Source: Glandiceps talaboti (lineage: Eukaryota; Hemichordata; Enteropneusta; Spengelidae). From it: DNA of 64,000 nucleotides. The notes beneath the pieces were generated by a model. That model was not told the DNA's origin and searched no databases. It worked only from the letters and a program-made list of their open reading frames with translations. This document shows, in pieces, positions 44,608-55,100 of this stretch; positions within the stretch are counted from its first letter, which is position 1; each line of letters starts with the position of its first letter. The stretch is taken from NCBI RefSeq assembly GCF_964340395.1, contig NC_135565.1:7904242-7968241 (forward strand), written 5' to 3'. Position numbers and translations under genes: made by a program.

Positions 44608-44750
44608 ATAAAACTTTTAGTTTAGAGAGTAAACTTTTTATACTTTATATGAAACTTTTATTTCCAAGAATAAACTTTTAATTCTTGAAAGGAAACTTAT
44701 ATTTTTTGTGAGTAAACTTTTAATATTTCGTATGAAACTTTTCCTTTCCA
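44608..44750. repeat. About 21-bp tandem array on AAACTTTTA
   Basis: Seven copies of AAACTTTTA spaced about 21 bases with variable filler. The motif appears as an alternation of AGTAAACTTTT and ATGAAACTTTT. Non-coding. Confidence 0.75.
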
Positions 44751-45167
44751 AGAAAAAAACACTCTACAATAAAAGTTTTATTCAAAGCAATATACGTAAT
44801 GTGGAGTATCCCAATGAAATTTCAGACCAATCCACACAACTAGTTATTGGCTCAGGGGTTTACCTTTTAGTCAAATTAAAAACACATTTGATTCTTAATT
44901 TGAATTTCACTGACGATGGTGTCATCTTCTATCGACAAAGCTTTTATCTACACACCAAGAAACATTGACACAAAATTTTGATTTGATAAATTTCTAATCT
45001 GTTTTTGAATTTCTATCGTTTGACCAAAAATCCCTGTGACATCATTTTGATCTGAATAATTATATTTGCAAAATTAGACTGTATTCTCACAGCTGGATAG
45101 TTACACACACCTGGAACATTCTTTCAAATGACATTAGTCCACCAAGATAATACCGTATTTACTCAGG

Positions 45168-45255
45168 TTAGCGCCCTCACACAGGTAAGCACCCAGTGCT
45201 TTTTTTGTTTAGACAATATCTATTTTTAGAATAGTTGCAGTTTACCGCCCACCCC
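45168..45255 (+). repeat. Dispersed repeat family E (copy 1)
   Basis: ACCGTATTTACTCAGGTTAG, CGCCCTCA, then CCCAGTGCTTTT and CTATTTTTAGAATAGTTGCAG. The same blocks occur at 49024-49120. Confidence 0.8.
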
Positions 45256-45684
45256 AAATTTACAAATTGGACATGGTTTTTATTATTTGTTGGTCAGTGC
45301 CTTCTACAGTCAACAACACATATGCGTTCAAGAAACTCATTCTCACATACCAGAGCTGCTATTTTCTGCGACGCAGAGTTTACAGGGCATCTTGGACAGT
45401 GTCGTAAAAGCGTCTGCGGTTATGAAGATGACCAAACTATTGAACAGCCACACTAAAACAAAGACCACAACTCTCTCACATGTTTGTTTTGTTTTGTTGA
45501 GATTTAATAATTACTGATTAAGTTGAAAACTGTTAATATACACAATAATTATAATTAGTACAAAATATAGAATGGTAGAATATCATATAATTAAAGCTAT
45601 AATAGTTGGAATATAAAGCTAATCTCTCTAGTGAAAAAATTAACAAAAACCTTGTCAGAAAACAATACACTGTCAATGTTCTCC

Positions 45685-46230
45685 GTGAGGTTATCCATAT
45701 TACCATGTTGATTATCCATGTTATCTCCTGGGTTATCCATGTTATATACCGGGTTATACAAGTTACCTTATGGGTTATCTTTGTTATCGCATGGGTTATC
45801 CATGTTATATACCGGGTTATACATGTTACCTCATGGGTTATCCTTGTTATCAACCCAGTTATCCATGTTATCTCCCATGTTATCCATGTATTTCATGGGT
45901 TATCCATGTTATAAACTGGGTTATACATGTTATCTCATGGGTTATCTCATGGTTATCCATGTCATGTACTCGGTTACCCTTGTTATCTACAGGGTTATCC
46001 ATCTTATCACATGGGTTATCCATGTTATATCATGGCTTAAAGTGTTACCCATGACGGTATGTTGCCCACAAAGTTAACACTGTTACCCATAATATTACAC
46101 TGTTACCCATAATATTACACTGTTACCCATGAAAGTACAGATGTCACTCATAGGCCGGGTTAACCATATTACCTATAAGTTAACACTGTTACCCATAAAG
46201 GTATGTTACCCATGATGTTAGCAAGGTTAC
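45685..46230. repeat. About 20-bp minisatellite of GGGTTATCCATGTTAT type
   Basis: More than 20 degenerate units (GGGTTATCCATGTTATATAC and variants), changing near 46040 to TTACCCAT-based units. Several frames stay open (for example one rich in VIHVIS and one in GLSMLS), which is a property of the repeat. Confidence 0.92.
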
Positions 46231-48461
46231 CCAAGGTGATAAATGATAACTAACACACTATTCATTATTCAGTCTTACAATTCAGAATATAAGAAAAGAA
46301 TACAGTGTCTAAAATCCTGACATGACCAATATATTACTTTAGTATAACTTCAATAAGCTTAGTTTAGCATGCAGAAGTGTTTCCCATTTTCCCCAAGAGA
46401 AGCTTCTCAGCTTTCTCTCTCTGTTTTTAGGAGGACGTGGCCCAATATGGGTCACACTGATTTCTGTCAAGTGTTGTTGAGTAGTCATTTATTCGAATAT
46501 TGTACCAGAATGATGAAATAATTTCAAAGTGCAATTTTCATTTCCACAAACAATTGTGTGTGTAATTGAATCAGGGTTATCAAAATTTCATGTTCAATTT
46601 CCTGTATCTTAGTAATGGCAAGTAAAGTGGCAATAGAAGCAGGTTTCACTGTAGGGGTCATTTGTATATGGCAGTAGCTTTTCTTTTGTTACAAAATATA
46701 GACTAATTTCATTAACTGCTTCATCATAGTCATGGCATATTTAGTAACATTGTCCAGCATAAATTAGTGTTTACAATATTGCTATATAAAGTGGGGTAGA
46801 CTGCAAGATACAGTTGTTTATGGTGTTAATTCCTAGAATGGTGGCATTACTTAATTCTATGAAAATTATGACCTGACTGGCCCTATATGTTTCTTTAATC
46901 CAGTGAAATAATTTTAATAAATTACCATTCTCTCTGACTGGACTAGAAGAAATTCACTGCATCATTGATGATAATTAAGATGACACTCCCACAAGTATAT
47001 GTCTGGACGAAAATTATCATTCATTCTGAAATTCTTGAAGTTTAATAAAACAAATGTTTGACAGTGTCTATTGTCATCTTTTAAATCATCCAGACTCTTC
47101 AAAGTACAATTATGAATTGAAAGCATCACCAATATGTACACAAAACTTTCTTAAAACAACCGACTGAATCATCCCTTTTAAGATGTTACAATAAGAAACA
47201 TAGAAACCAGTAAGGGATGATCACACAATGTCATACTAGCTCATCAATAAACATGGTCTGTTCATTGAGGGTAGGAGGGGGGGGGGGGGGGTCTGGCATC
47301 AATGCGATTGCTGAACCTCATCTTCGCACTTTTAATCAATTTTAAAGTATCATGCGTTCAATGATAAAAGCTTCTGTATTTACTACTGAGATGTTGATAA
47401 ATTTACAGCTGGTGTACGTGCAATACAGTGTTTCACTTCTGTTTAGTATTTTAATGTTTACTATGTTTTTAAATTGTACTGATCATAGTGATGTGACTTA
47501 GAATTTTCACCATGATTATATATACTATATATAAATAGGTCATTATTGCACTTGTGAATGTTCGTATAGGGGGGGGGGGGGGGGGGGGTTGTTCAAAATG
47601 AACGAAGTTCATTTATTGAGCTTGTATGACACATTGTCCCTAAGATGGCCCTTCATTATCAACACTTCATATAAGTCATACATTACACAATAAGGACTGT
47701 CAAGTTTATAACTTTGTAAATATTGCAGTAATGACAATCAAAATCTTGTTCACCTTATAACAAAACTTTCATTTCTACATGGAGGTGGCATCTTGATTTG
47801 TCAATGAATAGTAATAGTCTGTGCCAACACTTATATCTATCAGAATGCATTTTGCAAGGTGCTTACAGTATTCTCCTTACTGAAATATAATCAACCATCA
47901 CTTGCAATTGAGTGATCTTAAACCTGGTAATAATTAATATATACGACCAGATAGCGTAATTTATTGTACTTATGAGAAATGTAGAGGAAATCCCCTTCAA
48001 TGCAATCAACCGTTCCAGCAATATTTGTCATGAACACAATTGAAATGCTATAGTTTAGTTTATTTGAGTACAACGTAACAAAACCCTGGGGAGTTGTTAA
48101 TGGTACAAACATAAAAAAGGAAAATAATAATAAAACTAATAAACTATGTAAAAGAAGCATTACATAACATAATAAAATTCATGAACTACAAAAGCTATTC
48201 AATGTAAAGAAAGAGAAAAATAATTTATGGTAGTTAGACTGAGATTTATGGAGATGTATATTTTATTATGTATTACCTACAATTATTTTGTAGATGGTGG
48301 TCTCTTTGTATATTGCTTAATTTGATATATTTGCCAAGTGCAATAATTAGATTTGTGTTGCTCATTGTTTCTTTAAATTTTTGTTCTTCTGGTAAGTTTC
48401 TAAAATTATCAATAAATATATCAGCTGCATTGAGGTCAGCAAGTGTTTTTGCTAATGGCAG
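46231..48461. other. Intergenic stretch with no supported gene
   Basis: AT-rich; contains G homopolymers at about 47277-47291 and 47569-47588. No splice-bounded frames. Confidence 0.45.
47569..47588 (+). repeat. Long oligo-G tract (about 19-20 G)
   Basis: The longest homopolymeric G run in the window; a similar run of about 15 lies at 47277-47291. Confidence 0.9.
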
Positions 48462-48612
48462 TATAAGTAGGTAAAATCTACCAAGGTTCCATGTCATTTT
48501 ACCTGCGTCCCAAAACAAAATTACCATAGACTCTATGGGGAAACACTGCCATTTTTAACCCTTTCTTCCTTTCTTTTACCGGGGTTCCTCAATCTTTACA
48601 AAACACTGAGAA
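48462..48612 (+). repeat. Dispersed repeat family C (copy 2)
   Basis: GTATAAGTAGGTAAAATCTA, then TGTCATTTTACC, then TTTTACCGGGGTTCC. Matches 16255-16410; a remnant also lies at 49425-49475. Confidence 0.7.
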
Positions 48613-48674
48613 AGCAATACAACCCATAACACTAAAGTAAATCTATTTCAGTATGTACCTATCGTTTATAGTAA

Positions 48675-48795
48675 CATCTATATCAAGTGTAAAAGTATAC
48701 TATTTCATTTGCTAATTGCCAACATTAGAAAGGCCACATGCTAGGCTTGTAAATAAACCAATTGAAACAGTATACTTTTACACTTGATATGGATG
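48675..48795. mobile_element. 121-bp MITE/hairpin with 33-bp arms
   Basis: The left arm CATCTATATCAAGTGTAAAA, continuing GTATACTATTTCA, matches the reverse complement of the right arm at 31 of 33 positions. The 55-base loop is non-coding. Confidence 0.9.
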
Positions 48796-49023
48796 ATATA
48801 AATGAGTGTAGCACATAACTAAAGTGCTTTACTTCAGTACTACTTGTTGTGCCATTAATACAAGTCAGTTTAACTGAGGTTTTAAGTAAGTCTTTTCACC
48901 TAACTTAAAATTCAGCTAATGCCACTTTACATAACTGAAATGTTATTGTACATTAACCCTAATCCTGTCATTGCCATTAACTTTTCCATTAACTTACTCA
49001 TAATACTTATCAAATATGATTGT

Positions 49024-49125
49024 ACCGTACTTACTCGGGTTAGCGCCCTCATGAGGGCAAGTGCCCAGTGCTTTTGCTTAGACAAGTCTATTTTTAGAAT
49101 AGTTGCAGTATATAGCACACATTTA
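49024..49125 (+). repeat. Dispersed repeat family E (copy 2)
   Basis: ACCGTACTTACTCGGGTTAG, CGCCCTCATGAGGGC, then CCCAGTGCTTTT and CTATTTTTAGAATAGTTGCAG. Here CCCTCATGAGGG is a perfect 12-bp palindrome. Confidence 0.8.
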
Positions 49126-50123
49126 GAAATCAAAACTGTATCATATCCTTTGAGACAAACCTGTAAATATCAATATTCCAATTCATAAAATTAAACCTGT
49201 ACAATTCCTGATTATTTGGCTGTTTTTTCAATTATCAATCATTCATTCATTCTATCAACCAACCAATTGACCAACCAACCAACTGACCAACGAACATTTC
49301 ACCTATGACCAGTTGGGCTAACTATAGCAACCATGGTTCTTTCCAATCCAATGCACAAATAATGAGTTCCCAATGAATTTTACTTGAGTTTAAACCAAAT
49401 TATAGTCATATGTGTTGAAAGATTACCGGATTTTGCCCTTTCTATTTGGGTTTCCAAACCTTAGCAACCACACTCCTTGAACAATTCAGAATAAATTTTC
49501 CAGTATTTTTTTTAAATGGTTGTGTTACAATGTTAGATTCTTGATCAATTGCGTATCAAATTGTATACTCATAATTCTATTTTTCTACAAAAATGACATC
49601 TAAAAATACTATACGCTTGGTTTAAACAATTTACAATTGGTTTAAAATCTTTGTAATACAGCTGCTTTACTTTGGCCTTGAAGCAATAACTGCTCACCAA
49701 TTATTACCTAGTGAATAGAACAAATTACAATACTGGTATTAATTAATCCAACCTTCGGTTTACTTAATAGATGCAAACTAAATCTACTGTTCTTCAGTGT
49801 GGTAAATTACACAAATGGGTGATAGCTAGTGGTTCCTCCGTTGTGCAGCTTTAACCATCCTGTGATCAAAACAGTGTAAACATTACAAGTCCTAAAAGAG
49901 TATGCTGCAGCAACTTCATGGAACTTTCAATAAAACTCTTGTGATGCCTCCCTACCGAGACTATAATTACATCAACATCCATCAATAGCTTATCACTGTT
50001 GTATCAACAAGTTGTAACAATAGTTTTTAGTTTGTGTCTATCTTAGAAATCAAAGGCTCAACTGCCAGGGTAATATCTACAAACTCTACATAGCTTCATG
50101 TATCACACGCACTGATTATCAAC

Positions 50124-50330
50124 AGAACATTAAAGGACTGGGATGAACTCACAAATCGCAGCATAGAACTTCCAACAATACAGCAATTCAAGGATGCCAT
50201 TGAAACAAACTAAATTATTCACATTTTACTCATTGCACTAATAGATAGTAGAACATAGATGTATGTATTAGGTGTGTTTGGTCTGTAGCATCCTCGACCA
50301 GAGGCTGAATAAATTGATGAGATTTAGTGT
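50124..50330 (+). pseudogene. LINE fragment, last 29 codons of ORF2 plus 3' UTR
   Basis: The frame RTLKDWDELTNRSIELPTIQ, QFKDAIETN, stop at 50211-50213 is the typical ending of a LINE ORF2 ('RT-KDWN-LP-....T---FK-A'). The following bases include GACCAGAGGCTGAATAAATT, a probable 3' end. Severely 5'-truncated. Confidence 0.7.
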
Positions 50331-50639
50331 AGATGTAGATACCAATAGTTTTAGTTTGTGTCTACCTTATTAAACCAAGACCTTGATTGCCAGAGTAGTA
50401 TTTGTAACAAATTCAAGAAACACATATTGAATATAATCTCTCAAATGTTTAACTTACAAGATGTCTGTGTGTTTCTTTTTTTACAATTTTAACCATGATT
50501 GTTTTCTTAATACTAATTTCTACTGTTAGGATTGAAGTACTTGGAATCTTAAAATATCAAATACAAATCTAATTTCAACTTCTTGAAAATTAAACAAAGA
50601 AATGTGAAGTTTTGACCATGCTAGAAAGAAGAATACAGT

Positions 50640-51290
50640 AGGTATTACTAAAAACTGAACTAGACTAAACTAAACTAGACTGAAAGCATGCAGTTGTATT
50701 AATTATATCAGACTTGACTACACCAGTGGAGTTGATTCTGTATGCCTTAATTAACCAAACTAGACTGTGCTGGTTTAGAATAAAATTAAAATAAACTACG
50801 CTAGACTAGACTTAGACTAGACTAGACTAGCCAAGACCAGACCAGACTAGACTAGACTTAGACTAGACTAGACTAGCCAAGACCAGACCAGACCAGACTA
50901 GACTAGCCAAGACCAGACTAGACTAGACTGGCCAAGACCAGACCAGACTAGACTAGACTAGACTAGACTAGACTAGCCAAGACCACACCAGACCAGACTA
51001 GACTAGACTAGACTAGCCAAGATCAGACCAGACCAGACTAGACTAGACTAGACTAGACAAGACCAGACCTGACCAGACCAGACTAGACTAGACTAGCCAA
51101 GACCAGACCAGACTAGACTACCGGTAGACTAGCCAAGACCATACCAGACCAGATCAGACCAGACCAGAACAAACTAGACTAGCCAAGATCAGACCAGACC
51201 AGACTAGACTGGCCAAGACCAGACAAGACTAGATTATAGATGCCTTGACTAGATTAGATTTCACTAGACTAGACTAGACTAGATTAGATT
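50640..51290. repeat. Pentanucleotide array (GACTA/GACCA)n
   Basis: About 650 bases of GACTA and GACCA units, punctuated by AGCCAAGACC every 30-60 bases, so there is a loose higher-order pattern. A flanking degenerate zone runs from about 50640. Confidence 0.95.
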
Positions 51291-52119
51291 ATCTGTCCTC
51301 ACAACTACAAATTATGGTACATCACCACAAAACTAAACTTAACTAGCTATAGACTACACAAGATGATATTTATAGAGTAAGGTCTCATGCTTCATCCACC
51401 AACTATTCTGACCAAGTTTACTTCTCCATATTGTTTCTTTTTCATCTTACCTATAAGGTCAAAGGTCAGCAGCAGACTATAATGAGGTAAAGGGTCAACA
51501 GCAAGACTACATAAGATTGGATTTACCTTGCTTGAATTAATTCTAAATTATGTAGATGAACAAAACAATACAAATTTAATACACTGGGATGGAATTTATA
51601 TCCCACGTATTTTACAAAAATAAACTGTGCAATGTTAAGCGTAATAACTATATAAATAATACTGTATATTTCTAGAAAATATAATGTATCAAATCTAAGT
51701 ACATCTGTAATCATGATATTTTTTAAATATTTTTTTTCCTAACATTTCTTCCTAGTTATAAAGAAAGCTTGAAAAGAAAAGATGTTATTATAGCCTATGA
51801 AAAAAACAGGTACGCAGGTAGTAGGTGTTTTTTTTCGTTATGAGTTGAGGGGAGCTATACCTTATAAACAGTTTATAAATACTGAAATTTTGCAGTACTT
51901 TCTTGAAAGTTTATATTTTAAGTGATGGATTTTTGGTCAGAAAAAAATTTATTTAGGTAACAGAAGTCTTGAATTAGTGCTTTGATAGAGAGGTTGAGGT
52001 TTTTATGTTAGATTCTGTCAAAAACAGTCCTCATTTTCACAAACAATCAATATTACTGGGTCCATCTAGAAACGAATAAAGTCTTCCAAATCATACTCAA
52101 TTACATATTATTACGTTTT
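51291..52119. other. 3' flank of the CD225 gene
   Basis: AT-rich, no gene seen. AATAAA on the minus strand at 51948-51953, about 170 bases past the stop codon, is a candidate polyadenylation signal. Confidence 0.4.
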
Positions 52120-55100
52120 CTAAGCACCATTCGGGATCCATATCTGCTCAGTGACAGTAACATAAGCTGGTGATCCTCCAGTTGTTTTAAACAACCAAAT
52201 TTGCTGTGCCACGCCAACAATTACAACAATAACGAGTATAACATATGCACATATACCCAATCCTAGACCAATCAGAGAGAAGAATCTTGCAGAGCTTGAT
52301 GACTGTCTGGCAGCCTCCATGTTTCCTTGCCAAGCTCTCTTATGAACCTGAAATACAATTTAAAGATGGTTTACTCAATGTTGACACATTTACTTTTGTG
52401 CCGCATACTAGATATTTAGCTAAGATATGTTTTTACATTTACTTTTGTGCCGCATACTAGATATTTAGCTAAGATATGTTTTTACATGTGATTCAACAGT
52501 CTTATTTACATAGGGCTCAATTAGTTAAGTTATGTTTTAATAGTGTAACGCAATCTTAGAAGTCAATTAGTTAAGTTAGGTATTAATAGTGTAACTCAAT
52601 AATAGAAGTCAATTTGTTAAGTTAGGTTTTAATAGTGTAACTTAATAGGCTTATCGATTATTCCTCTTTCTCCTAACTTGTTCTTAGTTTGTCTACACAC
52701 AAATACCCCTAGGGAGAAAGAGGATTAACTCTGAAGCATTTTTTCAAAATGCATTAATTTTCCTTGTGTAGCGACAAGTGAATATCTATCAAACAATTAT
52801 GATAATCATTCATGTTATTAATTGAGGGAATATAAAAATTAATCTACCAAACTTAAAGCTGCAATAGCTGCAACTCAAACATTTTTTTAAAACTATTCTG
52901 TTAAATATAATGACTTAATCATAAGATGGTACACATTGAATAGTATTGAATCACTTGTGAGTAAACATATTTGTGTAGCAGAACACATAGTATGGAGCAA
53001 TAATATCCAATCGATTTGATTTTTATGTTTGCGTCAAAAAACAGCACTCAACTACAATCACGTAATCAGCCTGTTACTGTAGAACTGACCTCTAACAGGG
53101 AACTTGCAAACTCGCCATGTTGAATGTTGCATCATGGGAAATGTGATAATAAATATTAATCAAATAGTATTGTAAACGATAATGTTCTATTGTTTTTAAC
53201 CACAAATAATCAATTCATATTTATTCTGACCATTGTGGGAGGTTTATTTTATCGGTAGCTCCAGATTAGGTATTATGATAACCACAGAAAATCCCATGGT
53301 CCTTTGCATCTGAGCATGCTCAGTCTGGATTGCAAGTTCCCTATTAACATGTACAGTATCTAATTATAGGTATTTAAAAAATTTCAGTGGATTATTGTTG
53401 ATTTTCTGATCAACGAAATAATACTCAAGTTACAACTAGTGTAGTTTGAATACTCTATCAATAATATAATTATCCAATTATTATCCAAAAATAATTTGTA
53501 CTTACATCTCTGGCCTTCAATATAGCAAAGATACCAAGAGGCCAAAAACAACAAATGGTAACAAATATAGCCAGACCCATGTAGTCATTTGGAATTGGCT
53601 CTGCTACTCTGACAATACTGTGATTGGGTGGTGCCATGGTAACCTGAAATTTAAGTTATGAGGATCGATGGTCATAAAACCATACTAGGGATTCCCAATT
53701 ATTAATAATACTATAGTTATCTCAACAGGAATATCCCTCATTTTGCCATGTACAGGCCAAATTATTGTCTTTGAACAAAAAATTCTTGCCTGCATTGCTG
53801 GTTGTACAGTGTTTGAAAGAAATATGAGTCAAACTCTTCCAAATCAACATTATTTTTCCAAATCTTTCATAAATTATGCATGAGGAAGTGTAATTATTCC
53901 CCAACATTTGTCTTCATTGAGCTGGAAAATACCCATAACATAGAGCAAGTTGCTAGACTCAGAGTGACAAGGCCCCTTAGGTCACTCCTGTTTTGGTTGA
54001 TTGAATGAATGAAAAAACATACATTTGGGAATGATATTGAATTGTCAAGCCAGAACTTTCTGGGATAGTGTGGGAAAGATAGATAAGTTTCCAGGATAGT
54101 ATGGGAATGATTGCCAAGTTTCTAGTATAGTGTGGGGAAAGACAGCCAAGTTTCTGGGATAGTGTGGGAATGATAACCATGCAAGTGTCTGAAATAGTGT
54201 GGAAATGATAGCCAGGTTTCTGGGATAGTGTGGGAATGATAGCCAGGTTTCTGGGATAGTGTGGGAATGATCGCCAAGTTTCTGTGATGATAGCCAAGTT
54301 TCTGGAATAGTCTGGGAATGATAGCCAAGTTTCTGGAATAGTCTGGGAATGATAGCCAAGTTTCTGTGATAGTATGGGAATGATAGCCAAGTTTCTGTGA
54401 TAGTATGGGAATGACAGCCAAGATTCTGTGATAGTATGGGAATGACAGCCAAGATTCTGTGATAGTATGGGAATGATCGCCAAGTTTCTAGGATAGTATG
54501 GGAATGATCGCCAAGTTTCTGGAATAGTCTGGGAATGATAGCCAAGTTTCTGTGATAGTATGGGAATGATAGCCAAGTTTCTGTGATAGTATGGGAATGA
54601 CAGCCAAGATTCTGTGATAGTATGGGAATGACAGCCAAGATTCTGTGATAGTATGGGAATGATAGCCAAGTTTCTGTGATAGTATGGGAATGACAGCCAA
54701 GATTCTGTGATAGTATGGGAATGACAGCCAAGATTCTGTGATAGTATGGGAATGATAGCCAAGTTTCTGGAATAGTATGGGAATGACAGCCAAGATTCTG
54801 TGATAGTATGGGAATGATAGCCAAGTTTCTAGGATAGTATGGGAATGATCGCCAAGTTTCTGGGATAGTATGGGAATGATAGCCAAGTTTCTGTGATAGT
54901 ATGGGAATGATAGCCAAGTTTCTGTGATAGTATGGGAATGACAGCCAAGTTTCTGTGATAGTATGGGAATGACAGCCAAGTTTCTAGGATAGTGCGGGAA
55001 TGAAGATTATGTGTTAACCTTTCAGTTTCCCCTCAACTGTGTATAGCAACTTACAAGTGGTACGGTAGCTCCAACTGGAATGGCAGTTGAGGGTTCATCA

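Noticed and set aside
45533-46077. Frames rich in VIHVIS/GLSMLS on both strands
   Set aside because: Translations of the 20-bp GGGTTATCCATG minisatellite.
53977-54979. Three overlapping minus-strand frames of 163-290 codons
   Set aside because: They fall entirely in the 31-bp minisatellite within a CD225 intron; the open frames follow from a stop-free unit. No start context, splice signals or domain.
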